A stretch of DNA of 64,000 nucleotides from Allomuricauda sp. ARW1Y1 (GCF_013407935.1 NZ_JACBZU010000004.1:62001-126000), one strand, 5' to 3'; counted from the stretch's first letter, positions 28,801-37,782 are shown. Notes: generated from the letters alone by a model not told the origin. Translations and numbers: made by a program.

Positions 28801-30708
28801 GGAGGTGATGGCCTGTAATTCATTGGCAGGGTCGTTGTCCGCATCGTCCACGTTGTCCACATTGTCGGCGAAGTCCGCTGGAACTCCATTAAGGCTGCTC
28901 CACTGTCCGTCAAAGTCATCCGTAGAATCCAAGTCCAAGTTTGCCGGAATGTTGGTCAAATCTCCAAAGTCGCCAGAAAAGTCATCGGTACTATCTGTAT
29001 CCAAGTTGGCAGGAACATTGGATAGGTCTCCAAAGTCACCGCTGAAACCGGATAGGTCAAAGTCGTTGCCGTTGGGGGTCACTGTCACCGTTCCGTCTGT
29101 GGATGTGATGGCCTGTAATTCGTTCGAAGGGTCGTTGTCCGCATCGTCCACGTTGTCCACGTTATCAGCGAAATCTGCCGGAACACCTGTCAAACTGCTC
29201 CACTGTCCGTCGAAATCGTCGGTGGCATCCAAATCCAAGTTGGCAGGGACATTGGAAAGGTCCCCAAAGTCTCCGCTGAAACCGGATAGGTCAAAATCGT
29301 TGCCGTTGGGGGTCACCGTTACCGTTCCGTCGGTCGAGGTAATGGCCTGTAATTCGTTTGCGGGGTCGTTGTCCGCATCGTCCACATTGTCCACGTTATC
29401 GGCGAAGTCTGCAGGAACTCCTGCCAAGCTGCTCCACTGTCCGTCGAAATCGTCGGTGGCATCCAAATCCAAGTTGGCAGGCACGTTGGTCAAATCACCA
29501 AAGTCTCCTGAAAAGTCGTCTGTACTATCGGTGTCCAGATTCGCTGGAACATTGGTCAAATCGTTGAAATCACCAGAGAAATCATCCGTGGAATCTAAAT
29601 CCAAATTGGCAGGAACGTTGGTCAAATCGCCAAAGTCTCCTGAAAAATCATCTGTGCTGTCCGTATCCAGATTCGGGAACTCGTTGTTCACCGCTGTGGC
29701 CACTTGGGCATCTGTCAATTGGGTATCGTTGTCGATATTGTCCGCAAAACCTGCTGGAACTCCCGTTAAGCTGCTCCATTGTCCGTCAAAATCATCGGTA
29801 GAATCCAAGTCCAAGTTGGCAGGTACGTTGGTCAAATCATTGAAATCTCCAGAGAAATCATCTGTGCTATCAGTGTCCAAGTTCGCTGGAACATTGGAAA
29901 GGTCCCCAAAGTCTCCGCTGAAACCTGAGAGGTCAAAGTCGTTGCCGTTGGGGGTTACCGTCACCGTTCCGTCTGTGGAAGTGATGGTCTGCAATTCGTT
30001 CGCTGGGTCGTTGTCCGCATCGTCCACGTTGTCCACGTTGTCGGCGAAGTCTGCCGGAACCCCGGTAAGGCTGCTCCACTGTCCGTCGAAATCGTCAGTG
30101 GCATCCAAATCCAGATTGGCAGGGACGTTGGTCAGATCGCCAAAGTCGCCTGAAAAGTCGTCTGTACTGTCCGTATCCAGATTCGGGAACTCGTTGTTCA
30201 CCGCTGTGGCCACTTGGGCATCGGTCAATTGGGTGTCCGTATCAATTAAGGCTGCCAAATCTGCCAATGCCACAGCAAAGGTGTTCGAATCAGAGTCGGT
30301 GATAACCAAATTCGTATTCGTACCATCAATCCCGAAAGACGTCACCGTGGTGTTTGAATCTGTTAACGTGTCGCTCAAACTGCTTAAATCTACATTGACG
30401 CTTCCACCATTTTCCAAAGTAAGCGATAGTGTATTGGTTGCATCGTTAAAGGTGAAACCTGTGAGCTGTTGATCATCCGAAGCGGTCAATTCCCATGTAT
30501 CCCCATCCCAGAAGTAAATGGTGCCTGTGTTGGTGTTTACATAAATATCACCAAGGTCTGCTCCCGCCGGAGTTGTTGCTCCTGAACCCGAGACGTCAGT
30601 TCCTTTTAAGACTTCGCAGTTACATTGGTCCTGAAGGGTTACCGTGGTTTGCGAAAAAGCTATTCCTGTTGAAAAAAGAAATAATAGGGCTAGAATGCTC
30701 TTCTTCAT
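22840..30708 (-). CDS. Giant secreted repeat protein, tail-fibre-like modules
   Basis: The 2622 aa protein starts at ATG 30708 (MKKSILALLFLF), giving a signal peptide ending in AFSQ. An upstream in-frame ATG at 30813 would add 35 residues before that signal. The N-terminal domain (about 21-180) contains TVTLQDQCNCEVL and a WDGDTWELTASDD strand. About 63 modules follow of roughly 22 residues, pattern D-x-D-x-T-D-D-F-(S/D)-G-(D/Q)-(F/W)-x-x-L-x-(N/G)-(V/I)-P-A-x-(L/F), interleaved with ADNVDNVDDADNDPANELQ and TDAQVATAVNNEFPNL linkers. One non-repeat module interrupts them. The last 165 residues (YPPSIAID onward) are a unique C-terminal domain. I see no T9SS CTD. From Lys35 to Arg2457 I found only one basic residue. 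It is probably an acidic surface fibre. Confidence 0.85.
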   Translation of the reverse strand: MKKSILALLFLFSTGIAFSQTTVTLQDQCNCEVLKGTDVSGSGATTPAGADLGDIYVNTNTGTIYFWDGDTWELTASDDQQLTGFTFNDATNTLSLTLENGGSVNVDLSSLSDTLTDSNTTVTSFGIDGTNTNLVITDSDSNTFAVALADLAALIDTDTQLTDAQVATAVNNEFPNLDTDSTDDFSGDFGDLTNVPANLDLDATDDFDGQWSSLTGVPADFADNVDNVDDADNDPANELQTITSTDGTVTVTPNGNDFDLSGFSGDFGDLSNVPANLDTDSTDDFSGDFNDLTNVPANLDLDSTDDFDGQWSSLTGVPAGFADNIDNDTQLTDAQVATAVNNEFPNLDTDSTDDFSGDFGDLTNVPANLDLDSTDDFSGDFNDLTNVPANLDTDSTDDFSGDFGDLTNVPANLDLDATDDFDGQWSSLAGVPADFADNVDNVDDADNDPANELQAITSTDGTVTVTPNGNDFDLSGFSGDFGDLSNVPANLDLDATDDFDGQWSSLTGVPADFADNVDNVDDADNDPSNELQAITSTDGTVTVTPNGNDFDLSGFSGDFGDLSNVPANLDTDSTDDFSGDFGDLTNIPANLDLDSTDDFDGQWSSLNGVPADFADNVDNVDDADNDPANELQAITSTDGTVTVTPNGNDFDLSGFSGDFGDLSNVPANLDTDSTDDFDGQWSSLTGVPAGFADNIDNDTQLTDAQVATAVNNEFPNLDTDSTDDFDGQWSSLTGVPADFADNVDNVDDADNDPANELQAITSTDGTVTVTPNGNDFDLSGFSGDFGDLSNVPANLDTDSTDDFSGDFNDLTNVPANLDTDSTDDFSGDFGDLTNVPANLDLDSTDDFDGQWISLTGVPADFADNVDNVDDADSVVGNEYNTGSSITDGVLGITDGGGTEQVDLISNDANNNITFGSDGALYLNVASVSIAETITNLTDNNNGTVTYVNENGVSQTINKSAITDNLDGTYTFDNGDGSPITFIGTDNDTQLTDAQVATAVNNEFPNLDTDSTDDFDGQWSSLTGVPADFADNLDNVDDADNDPANELQAITSTDGTVTVTPNGNDFDLSGFSGDFGDLSNVPANLDTDSTDDFSGDFGDLTNVPANLDLDSTDDFDGQWSSLTGIPAGFADNIDNDTQLTDAQVATAVNNEFPNLDTDSTDDFSGDFGDLTNVPANLDLDATDDFDGQWSSLTGIPADFADNVDNVDDADNDPANELQTITSTDGTVTVTPNGNDFDLSGFSGDFGDLSNVPANLDTDSTDDFSGDFNDLTNVPANLDTDSTDDFSGDFGDLTNVPANLDLDSTDDFDGQWSSLTGVPVDFADNVDNVDDADNDPANELQAITSTDGTVTVTPNGNDFDLSGFSGDFGDLSNVPANLDTDSTDDFSGDFGDLTNVPANLDLDSTDDFDGQWSSLTGVPAGFADNIDNDTQLTDAQVATAVNNEFPNLDTDSTDDFSGDFGDLTNVPANLDLDATDDFDGQWSSLTGIPADFADNVDNVDDADNDPANELQAITSTDGTVTVTPNGNDFDLSGFSGDFGDLSNVPANLDLDSTDDFDGQWSSLTGVPAGFADNIDNDTQLTDAQVATAVNSEFPNLDTDSTDDFDGQWSSLTGVPAGFTDNIDNDTQLTDAQVATAVNNEFPNLDTDSTDDFSGDFNDLTNVPANLDTDSTDDFDGQWSSLTGIPADFADNVDNVDDADNDPANELQAITSTDGTVTVTPNGNDFDLSGFSGDFGDLSNVPANLDTDSTDDFSGDFGDLTNVPANLDLDSTDDFDGQWSSLTGVPADFADNVDNVDDADNDPANELQAITSTDGTVTVTPNGNDFDLSGFSGDFGDLSNVPANLDTDSTDDFSGDFGDLTNVPANLDLDSTDDFDGQWSSLTGVPADFADNVDNVDDADNDPANELQAITSTDGTVTVTPNGNDFDLSGFSGDFGDLSNVPANLDTDSTDDFDGQWSSLTGVPAGFADNIDNDTQLTDAQVATAVNNEFPNLDTDSTDDFSGDFGDLTNVPANLDLDSTDDFDGQWSSLTGVPAGFADNIDNDTQLTDAQVATAVNNEFPNLDTDSTDDFSGDFGDLTNVPANLDLDSTDDFDGQWSSLTGVPAGFADNIDNDTQLTDAQVATAVNNEFPNLDTDSTDDFSGDFGDLTNVPANLDLDATDDFSGDFGDLTNVPTNLDLDSTDDFDGQWSSLTGVPAGFADNIDNDTQLTDAQVATAVNNEFPNLDTDSTDDFSGDFGDLSNVPANLDLDSTDDFDGQWSSLTGVPAGFADNIDNDTQLTDAQVATAVNNEFPNLDTDSTDDFSGDFGDLTNVPANLDLDATDDFDGQWSSLTGIPADFADNVDNVDDADNDPANELQAITSTDGTVTVTPNGNDFDLSGFSGDFGDLSNVPANLDTDSTDDFSGDFGDLTNVPANLDLDSTDDFDGQWSSLTGVPADFADNVDNVDDADASVTNEINTRFEVNGANLEIEDSNGTLQVALADIDTDDQTAAQVNSDSPVDVDGDGNTEATVEDVIQDIAPITSKAARIFYPPSIAIDASTNGTGRTVDLYAQYVAQYGTPAVSSAGAPTALPTYSAAELYYYVTYADPTVFDNMSIDANGVLTYDIIGQPADYNALINVVFVVR
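23536..23886 (-). repeat. Exact 351-base internal repeat, copy 1
   Basis: Compared base by base, this block is identical to 26074-26424 at an offset of 2538 bases. The match begins after differing bases CAG/CAA and ends at a G/A difference. Confidence 0.85.
26074..26424 (-). repeat. Exact 351-base internal repeat, copy 2
   Basis: The block is identical to 23536-23886, whereas neighbouring modules differ at many synonymous positions. This points to a recent intragenic duplication or gene conversion. Confidence 0.85.
27755..28092 (-). other. Non-repeat insert module within the giant gene
   Basis: About 110 codons interrupt the module array. The encoded segment contains NEYNTGSSITDGVLGITDGGG, TNLTDNNNGTVTYVNENG and DNLDGTYTFDNGDGS, and supplies the only lysine and several tyrosines of the array. 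It resembles the short beta-rich domains common in flavobacterial surface proteins. Confidence 0.7.
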
Positions 30709-31068
30709 GAGGTTAGTATTAGTTGAGGATGATATAAACCTTTGTTTGTTGATTTTCACTTGTTCAGTTGACTTTGATGGAGGCAATACAATACGCCCAA
30801 ATTTCAACTGCATACAAAATTACCCTGAGTTTTAGCCGTAGAAAATAATTGTTGTGAACCTGTTGAATCCCATTGTATAGTGTCTGATTTTTGAGGTTAC
30901 CTCCTATCATTTCTTTGGTTTTCGTTAACGCACTTTATCGATGAAACCCAATAATAATGGGATAATTCGCACATCAGACATTATCGTTTATATTCAATTT
31001 TCTTCATTTTTGAGCAAAAAAAACGACCCCAAAAAGGAGTCGCTTTACATTATAAAATTGAACCAGAT
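30709..31068. other. Intergenic region between the two adhesin operons
   Basis: The 360 bases hold no gene. They contain the terminator of the upstream operon (31016-31045), an exact minus-strand -7 box TAATTTTG (plus 30815-30822, 107 bases before the giant gene ATG, no -33 TTG found), and TTACCTCCTAT at 30897-30907, an 11-base string also present upstream of the other operon. Confidence 0.5.
31016..31045 (-). terminator. Terminator of the PorP/OmpA operon
   Basis: On the minus strand a stem of GCGACTCC with GGGGTCGT (31042-31024, two G-U pairs) is followed by eight U residues. It lies just after the OmpA-family stop codon and separates the two cassettes transcriptionally. Confidence 0.8.
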
Positions 31069-33018
31069 CTATTCAAATATGATGAACTCGGATCTACGGT
31101 TTAATTGATGTTGTTCTTCTGAACATGGTATGCCGTTAATGCAATCATTTACCAATCTGGTCTCTCCAAATCCTTCGCCTTCCAGCCTATCTGGGGCAAT
31201 ACCCTTCGATATCATGTAGTTAACAGTGGATTCGGCCCGTTTTTGGGACAACCAAAGGTTGTAGGCATCAACTCCCCGGCTATCGGTATGGGAGTTTACC
31301 TTGATTTTTAAACTTGGATATTTCTCCATGGCCACGATTACCTTTTGAATCTCAATCTCCGCATCGGGTCGTATATCGTACTTGTTGAGGTCGAAGTAGA
31401 TGGTGCTCAATTGCAGCAATTTGGCCAAGTCGTCACCAAAACCTCCTGTCACCAAATCGCGCTCCAGATAAAAATCAACAATCCTTGGCTTTCCGTCAGA
31501 TATGGGCAGATATTCTTCTGCCGGAACGTAACCGTCCCTTGATGCCCTAACAAAATTTCCTTTGGAACAATCGAGCATCAGTATGTAGTTTCCATCAGAA
31601 TCGGTAATGGTCGATGAAATCTCATTATTTTCTTCGTCGATTATCTTAACGGTGGCCCCGGCCAACACTTCATTGGAAATACGATCTCTAACGGTACCCG
31701 TGACTTCTTGGATACAGTCCAGAGTAAGTGGTTCGGTCTCCACGAATTCATAGATGTCGTCGCCTCCCATGCCTCCTTCGCGGTTAGATGCGAAGTATCC
31801 TGTTTTGTCGTTTGCCCTGTAAATGAACGAAAAATCATCTTTGGGCGAGTTTATCGGCCTTCCTACGTTGACTACTGGCTGTGAATAATCGTTATAGGTG
31901 ATTTTTGTGGCAAATACATCCAATCCTCCCAATCCTTGATGCCCATCCGAAGAAAAATATAGTACCCCTTCTTCTGTAATATATGGAAAAGTCTCCCTTC
32001 CAATGGTATTGACGTTACTGCCCAGGTTTTGGATGGGACCATAGGTTCCATCCCCTATGATTTCGGTGACAAATATATCGGATGCCCCTAGGCTCCCTGT
32101 CATATCGGAAACAAAGTAGAGCTTCTTTTCGTCTGGACTGAGCATGGGGTGCGCCACGGAATAGGAATCACTGTTAAAGGGGAGCTCTACGATATTGGTC
32201 CATTCACCATCAACATACTCGGCACTATAGATTTTAAGACGAATTATTCCTTCTTCATCCTTTTTCCTTCGACCGTCGAAAAAGTTGTTCCGAGTAAAAT
32301 ACATGGTCGTGCCATCTTTGGTTACCACAGATGTGGATTCATGCAAACGGGTGTTTACGTCCCCCTCCAATTTTATCACCTTCCCTTGGGAAGCGCTATC
32401 GGCATCCACCTTATATAAGTCCAAAAAGTCACTGGCGTTCCACGTATGCCGATATCTGGCAAAGTTTCCTGTATCCCTGTCCGATGCAAAAATGAGCCCC
32501 TTCTCGTAATAGGCCGCAGCAAAATCGGAATATGCACTGTTGTAAGGAAATGGCTTTATATCGTATCTACCTGAATTTTCTTCGATTTTGGCCATATAAT
32601 CCATATCAAAATCCACCATGGCAGCGGTCAACTCCCTAAAGTTTTCCATTACCCTGTTCGATTCTTCATAATTCCCAATGGACTTTAAACTCTGCGCATA
32701 ACGGAAGATATCCTCTACGGACATGTCGTTCGGATAGCTTTTCTCCAACTTTCCGTAGGTGTCGGCAGCTTCTTGATACTTTGCATTGAAATAGTAGGAA
32801 TTACCCAATTTTTTTAAAAGGTCGGACGAAGAATAGCCCCTGTCCAACACTTTTTTGTAGATATCGATGGCCGGACTAAAGGAATATTGTTGATAGCGCT
32901 CATCGGCCCTTTCCATGATCCGTTCAATTTGCTTATCGGGAATACTGTCCTGTTGCGCTGTTGCCTTTTGAAAGCATCCGTAAATGATTATCGATACTAT
33001 GAGTATTCTTTTCAGCAT
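31069..33018 (-). CDS. PD40/OmpA family outer membrane protein (first cassette)
   Basis: The 649 aa protein has a signal peptide (ending TAQQ, about residue 22), TPR-like helices (about 35-145), PD40/WD40-like propeller strands (about 165-420, with SPDEKKLYFVSDMTGSLGASDIF and LYFSSDGHQGLGGLDVFA), a carboxypeptidase-regulatory-like beta domain (about 435-520) and an OmpA/MotB domain (about 535-649) with IYFDLNKYDIRPDAE and NSHTDSRGVDAYN. The OmpA domain binds peptidoglycan; the protein anchors or links outer-membrane machinery to the wall. It lies 11 bases after the first PorP gene, so it is the last gene of that cassette. Flavobacterial T9SS loci often pair PorP with such an OmpA protein. Confidence 0.92.
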   Translation of the reverse strand: MLKRILIVSIIIYGCFQKATAQQDSIPDKQIERIMERADERYQQYSFSPAIDIYKKVLDRGYSSSDLLKKLGNSYYFNAKYQEAADTYGKLEKSYPNDMSVEDIFRYAQSLKSIGNYEESNRVMENFRELTAAMVDFDMDYMAKIEENSGRYDIKPFPYNSAYSDFAAAYYEKGLIFASDRDTGNFARYRHTWNASDFLDLYKVDADSASQGKVIKLEGDVNTRLHESTSVVTKDGTTMYFTRNNFFDGRRKKDEEGIIRLKIYSAEYVDGEWTNIVELPFNSDSYSVAHPMLSPDEKKLYFVSDMTGSLGASDIFVTEIIGDGTYGPIQNLGSNVNTIGRETFPYITEEGVLYFSSDGHQGLGGLDVFATKITYNDYSQPVVNVGRPINSPKDDFSFIYRANDKTGYFASNREGGMGGDDIYEFVETEPLTLDCIQEVTGTVRDRISNEVLAGATVKIIDEENNEISSTITDSDGNYILMLDCSKGNFVRASRDGYVPAEEYLPISDGKPRIVDFYLERDLVTGGFGDDLAKLLQLSTIYFDLNKYDIRPDAEIEIQKVIVAMEKYPSLKIKVNSHTDSRGVDAYNLWLSQKRAESTVNYMISKGIAPDRLEGEGFGETRLVNDCINGIPCSEEQHQLNRRSEFIIFE

Positions 33019-33029
33019 GCTGTACTATA

Positions 33030-33986
33030 TTAAAAGAATCTTGGTGATATGGTCCTTTGGAACGATTTCAACAATTCCAAGCGGAGAAATACTTCAAACG
33101 ATCCATCGTTGAACTGTGTCCCACCCAATTCGGTGGTCTCACGGTCGTATGCCAATCCCAACATAATCTGGTCTGTTACCTGAAAACCTACCAACCCACT
33201 TACTGCTGCATCCCAGCGGTATGCTGCACCAAAACTAAATTTGTTTGCAAAAAGGAAGCTGGCGGACAAATCTACCTGCAATGGAGCACCGGATACTGCC
33301 TTGGTAAGGAGTGCGGGTTTAAATTGAAGGTCCGCTCCAATATCAAACACATATCCTGTGATCAAATAAATATTCATACGCTCTGCGGACAAAAAGTTGA
33401 CCCCATCACCTGAATTATCATTATCAAAATATTCCGATTCCAATACATTGGGAGCGGATAGGCCTGCATAGAATTTATCCGTGTGATAATACACACCAAG
33501 ACCAAAATTCGGCGTAAACCTATTGTCTATGTTGTTCTGGTTGACCACTTCTTGATCAAAGTTCCGGAGTCCATTAAAGTCAAGACTCAACATATTTCCT
33601 CCAGCCTTTAATCCAAAGGATAATTTGGCATCCATGGCCAAATCAATGGTATAGGAAACAACAGCATCCAAATAGGTTTCCTGCACTACACCGTCACCTA
33701 TATTATCGTTTACGATGGAAACGCCATAACCCAATCGGCTGTTACGAATTGGTGAGTGAAGGTTAATGGTAAAGGTTTCGGGAGCGCCGTCCAAGCCCAC
33801 CCATTGCGAACGGTACAGGCCTGCAAAACTGAGTTGACCCCGTGATCCTGCATAGGCTGGATTAACACTCAACGTATTGTACATGTATTGCGTGTACTGG
33901 GCATCTTGCTGGGCGTTTACTCCCGAAGCCATGATACCCACAAACAATAATGTGGCGAATAAATATTTTTTAGTCATGCTATACAT
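33030..33986 (-). CDS. PorP/SprF family type IX secretion membrane protein (first cassette)
   Basis: The 318 aa protein shares with the second PorP the signature QQDAQYTQYMYNTLSVNPAYAGSRG right after its signal peptide (about residues 1-25, ending GVNA), and ends in ISPRFF. Two starts (MYSM or MTKK at the fourth codon) are possible. It is 4 bases after the 1263 aa type B CTD protein, so a cargo/outer membrane partner pair is likely. It is a paralogue of the 19834-20787 product; the two share domain, length and gene order. Confidence 0.93.
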   Translation of the reverse strand: MYSMTKKYLFATLLFVGIMASGVNAQQDAQYTQYMYNTLSVNPAYAGSRGQLSFAGLYRSQWVGLDGAPETFTINLHSPIRNSRLGYGVSIVNDNIGDGVVQETYLDAVVSYTIDLAMDAKLSFGLKAGGNMLSLDFNGLRNFDQEVVNQNNIDNRFTPNFGLGVYYHTDKFYAGLSAPNVLESEYFDNDNSGDGVNFLSAERMNIYLITGYVFDIGADLQFKPALLTKAVSGAPLQVDLSASFLFANKFSFGAAYRWDAAVSGLVGFQVTDQIMLGLAYDRETTELGGTQFNDGSFEVFLRLELLKSFQRTISPRFF

Positions 33987-33990
33987 AAGG

Positions 33991-36900
33991 TTATCTGCTC
34001 AAATAAATGTATTCGGAGTCCGTGAAGCTTCCTTGCTCTGTCTCATAATTGAAAATATAGAAATAAATACCCGCTGGAAGGTAATCATTTACACTTATTG
34101 CCGACTTGCCACGCACACGGCCGTCAAAAACATTATTGATGTTGTCGTAATTGTTCGCTTCAAAAACCATGGTTCCCCAACGGTTGAAAATCTTGATGGT
34201 ACTTGATTTGATATACTCCGTACCTCGAATGAACAGGAAGTCGTTTTTCAAATCGCCGTTTGGTGTCAACATTTGGTTCACTTCAATGGCTTCAACAACC
34301 ACCTGAACCGTTGCCGTATCGCAATTATCGGGATTGCCAGCTTCGCAGATGGTGTACTCGATGGTATAGGTTCCGGGCTGTGTTCCAGAACTTACCGTTA
34401 CACTACCGTCTTCATTTACCGTGAGTTGATTGGTAGGTGTAGAACTCAATATAACATCACTCAAGGACACCGGGGCATCATTCAGGGTGTCATTCAACAA
34501 CACATTACTGTTGGGAATAAGTCCTCCTCCGATTCCTGCGTTATAGCTATCGTCCACAGCATCGATTACATTATCTTCTCCCTGGGTCACTTCCACTGTC
34601 ACTATAGCTGTATCACAATTATCCACATCCATGATATCGCAAATGGTGTAACTAATGGTATAGGTACCTGGCATAGTGCCCGGAACAACACTCACACTTC
34701 CATCTTCGTTCACCATAAGGGCTTCGGTAGGGGTCGAAGTCAATATTACATCCATTAGGGTAGCAACGGATTCGTTGACGGTATCGTTGGAAAGCACGTT
34801 GCTTCCGGAAATCATTCCTTCTTGTTCAGAAGTTGCCGTATAGGTATCGTCCACGGCGTCAATCATGTTTGCACTTCCTTGCATTACCTGAACCGTTACG
34901 GTAGCGGTATCACAATTATCCACATTTAATACATCACAAATGGTATAATTGATGGTGTAGGTTCCGGCCATAATACCAGGGGTCACACTTACCGTTCCAT
35001 CCTCGTTTATTGTAAGTTCGTCCGTAGGTGTCGAGGTCAATATAACATCTGCAAGGGTCAGCGGTTCTCCGTTCAAGGTATCATTGGACAACACGTTGCT
35101 ATCGGCTATGACACCATCTTGACCTACTGTTGCAGAATACACATCGTCCATGGCATCCAGGGTATTGGCACCGACTTCAATAAAAATAGTCGCCGAGGCA
35201 CACACATTGGGATCCAGCAACACATTACAGACCTGATACTCAATCGTAACAGTTGAATTGGACTCGGACAAAGTGGGCAAGTAGTTCACAAATCCAGTCT
35301 CGGCATCAAAAGTTACGGTTCCTGCTGCATTACCTCCAAGTCTTGATAGACTGGTAACACCTAGATTGATCTCATCAGCATTGGGAAGGAAATCATCATT
35401 TTCCAAAATATTGATGGCCACCTCGGTCAAAGCAGGAGTTGAACCGAAGTCATCGTTTGCAGTTGCGGTCAGTGGGTCTGGATCGTTCCCATTGGGGTTC
35501 CCGTCCCCATCACAATCCAATACATCCCAATCTGCCGACTGGGGCAAAGTGATGCTATCGGGATTATAACTACATGGATCTAGCGGATCGGTTCCGTCGT
35601 TCTTCTCGTCTTCGTTGGTTACTCCATCTCCATCACAATCCGAAGCGTTCCAGGTGGAATCAGGATTTACAGTTTGGCTATCCAGAACGAAATCACAGGC
35701 GTCTTGAGGGTCGGTACCGTCCTCTTCCTCATCACCATTGGTGACTCCATCGCCATCGCAATCAGCTGTCAAATAATTGCCAGTCTGTGGTAAGGTGATG
35801 CTATCAGGATTATAATCACATGGGTCAAACGGGTCTGTTCCGTCCTCCTTTTCATCCCCGTTTGTAACGCCATCCCCATCGCAATCAGCTGTCAAATAAT
35901 CTCCTGTTTGCGGTTGGGTAATATGTTCTTCCACAAAATCACAAGGGTCAGTAGGGTCTGTTCCGTCCTCTTCTTCATCTTCGTCGGTTACACCATCACC
36001 ATCGGTATCCGTGTCGTTGTTCGGGTCCAAATAGTCAGGAGTGCCATCCCCATCGGTATCATCATCAGTGGGGTCATCATTGCCATTGGCATCTTCATCA
36101 GGAGTGTTGATAGCATCCCCGTCGTCGTCAAAATCACGATAATTTACATCCCCTTCGCCATCACGATCAGGTAAGTCGGTTGCTGGATCATCAATCTCAT
36201 CATTGACATCGAAACCATCATTAATGTCGCTTCCTTCGTAGCCGTCATCCAATCCGTCCCCGTCGGTATCCACACCGGTGTAGGTCCAATCTGGAATTCC
36301 GTCGAAATTGAAGTCGTTCCCTTCATTATTATCGGGAACCAGATCGTTTTCACTATCATCGTCCAAATAGTCTGGGGTACCATCACTGTCGGTATCCTCA
36401 AGAGACAGACCAATGGTCTCACCTACTTCATAGGCATCGTCCACACCGTTTTGGTTAGTATCCTCTCCAGATGGTGAAATGTATCCAAATGTAGGTTGGG
36501 CCTCCACGTTATCCGGTATGCCATCATCATCACTATCAATATCAAGCCTATCTGGGTATCCGTCATTATCATTATCCACATCATCGCTAAAATTGACTGT
36601 TTGTGGATCTTTAAAGTTGTCCAAACAATCAAATTGTATACCAGCTTGCCTAGCTACGTTTGTTTTAAAATTGTCATCTATATCAGCCTGTATACCAAAC
36701 CGAAACACAAAGGAATCTATGGAAACAAACTCCACCGCTACGTTGACCGATGAAACTTGATTTGAAATGCCATCATATTCCCTGCTTCCACCGTTGACCA
36801 AAAAGCCTCCAGTGGTATTTTGAACTGTAATCTCATTGTCGGCATCCAGGGTGTAACTTGCAGGAGTATTGAAACGATTGTATTCTTGGTAATCACCATT

Positions 36901-37782
36901 ACCGTCCACATCAATAAAGTTGGCGCTCAACTCCTCCAGTACCACCGGTGTGGAACTTCCATTTTCGACGAACGAAATCCTGAAATCCACATAAGGCCTT
37001 CGTTGTTCGGACGTTGTGGTGAAAAATATCTCAGGTTTAAAAAATTCTGGATCAGTTTGGTTTTGGTCGAGAAACAATATCTCTCCGTTTACGACTTCCT
37101 CAATCAATACCAAGGCATCTAGTCCGTTAGCAATATTTGAATAGCGATAAATAGCTCCTTCGGAAAGCGGCATGCCCGATTCCAATACCGGTTCACTTCC
37201 AAAATTTAATTTAGGGACCGTGCTACAATCCAAATCCGTGCTGATGACACTGGATTCATTTTGATCTAAAATACCATCATTATCAGAGTCTAAATCCACG
37301 TAATCTGGAATACCGTCACCATCTGTGTCAATGGGAACAATTCCGTTACCAGCGCCGGGGTCGGTTTCATACACATCGTCCAAGCCGTTGCCATCAGTAT
37401 CTTCCCCAGAAGGCAATTGAAATTTGTTAAAGTTTTGAGCTTCATAATTGTCCAGTAATCCGTCACCATCAGAATCGATGTCCAAGTAATTGGGGATACC
37501 ATCTCCATCGGTATCGGTGGGATTGGTTTCAGGGTTGTTATCTCCGTCCAAATTGGCATCTTCCAAAGTGTTCAAAACACCATCATTGTCAGCATCCAAA
37601 TCGATATGGTCCGGGACTCCATCCCCATCCGAATCGGTAGTGCCGCTAAAAGGATGCATTCCGATAGGATTTAAATTGGGAGGGGTCGCCGAAATAAGGG
37701 CGGAATATATGGTAAATCCTAAGACCAGAAGTAGCAAAGCAAACATGCTCTTCTTAAGGTTAAAGAAAGTAATGTTCTCCAT
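33991..37782 (-). CDS. Large T9SS type B sorting-domain protein with Ca2+-binding repeats (first cassette)
   Basis: The 1263 aa exported protein has a hydrophobic signal (about residues 11-32). Thrombospondin type-3-like loops (DSDGDGIPD; about 45-190) are followed by a beta-sandwich-like region (about 190-420), more type-3 loops (about 420-600), four [11 protein letters not shown] units each followed by a DPxDPCDYN-type segment (about 600-790), and Ig-like/Big_9 repeats (about 790-1160, with [29 protein letters not shown] units). The gliding-motility CTD closes the protein (about 1165-1263, [24 protein letters not shown]). It is the promoter-proximal gene of the cassette with PorP and OmpA. 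The likely role is a T9SS-exported surface adhesin. Confidence 0.92.
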   Translation of the reverse strand: MENITFFNLKKSMFALLLLVLGFTIYSALISATPPNLNPIGMHPFSGTTDSDGDGVPDHIDLDADNDGVLNTLEDANLDGDNNPETNPTDTDGDGIPNYLDIDSDGDGLLDNYEAQNFNKFQLPSGEDTDGNGLDDVYETDPGAGNGIVPIDTDGDGIPDYVDLDSDNDGILDQNESSVISTDLDCSTVPKLNFGSEPVLESGMPLSEGAIYRYSNIANGLDALVLIEEVVNGEILFLDQNQTDPEFFKPEIFFTTTSEQRRPYVDFRISFVENGSSTPVVLEELSANFIDVDGNGDYQEYNRFNTPASYTLDADNEITVQNTTGGFLVNGGSREYDGISNQVSSVNVAVEFVSIDSFVFRFGIQADIDDNFKTNVARQAGIQFDCLDNFKDPQTVNFSDDVDNDNDGYPDRLDIDSDDDGIPDNVEAQPTFGYISPSGEDTNQNGVDDAYEVGETIGLSLEDTDSDGTPDYLDDDSENDLVPDNNEGNDFNFDGIPDWTYTGVDTDGDGLDDGYEGSDINDGFDVNDEIDDPATDLPDRDGEGDVNYRDFDDDGDAINTPDEDANGNDDPTDDDTDGDGTPDYLDPNNDTDTDGDGVTDEDEEEDGTDPTDPCDFVEEHITQPQTGDYLTADCDGDGVTNGDEKEDGTDPFDPCDYNPDSITLPQTGNYLTADCDGDGVTNGDEEEDGTDPQDACDFVLDSQTVNPDSTWNASDCDGDGVTNEDEKNDGTDPLDPCSYNPDSITLPQSADWDVLDCDGDGNPNGNDPDPLTATANDDFGSTPALTEVAINILENDDFLPNADEINLGVTSLSRLGGNAAGTVTFDAETGFVNYLPTLSESNSTVTIEYQVCNVLLDPNVCASATIFIEVGANTLDAMDDVYSATVGQDGVIADSNVLSNDTLNGEPLTLADVILTSTPTDELTINEDGTVSVTPGIMAGTYTINYTICDVLNVDNCDTATVTVQVMQGSANMIDAVDDTYTATSEQEGMISGSNVLSNDTVNESVATLMDVILTSTPTEALMVNEDGSVSVVPGTMPGTYTISYTICDIMDVDNCDTAIVTVEVTQGEDNVIDAVDDSYNAGIGGGLIPNSNVLLNDTLNDAPVSLSDVILSSTPTNQLTVNEDGSVTVSSGTQPGTYTIEYTICEAGNPDNCDTATVQVVVEAIEVNQMLTPNGDLKNDFLFIRGTEYIKSSTIKIFNRWGTMVFEANNYDNINNVFDGRVRGKSAISVNDYLPAGIYFYIFNYETEQGSFTDSEYIYLSR

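Larger units (their letters stand above)
23370..30235 (-). repeat. Tandem module array in the giant gene
   Basis: The coding sequence consists of repeating units of about 66 bases in several types (SGDFGDL, DGQWSSL and two linker types), arranged in a mixed order. Codon choice differs among copies, so most are old, but long exact blocks also exist (see 23536-23886 and 26074-26424). Confidence 0.9.

Noticed and set aside
23370..30235. CRISPR-like array of repeats
   Set aside because: The repeats are contiguous, in frame and about 66 bases long with no unique spacers; they encode protein modules.
23239..30472. Long plus-strand open frames (up to 642 codons) opposite the giant gene
   Set aside because: They are antisense shadows of the repeat array with low-complexity, Ser/Lys/Pro-rich sequence and no start context; the minus-strand protein has a signal peptide and coherent domains.
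30709..30813. Upstream ATG for the giant gene (35 extra residues)
   Set aside because: It would place a hydrophilic segment before a normal signal peptide; ATG 30708 is the natural start.
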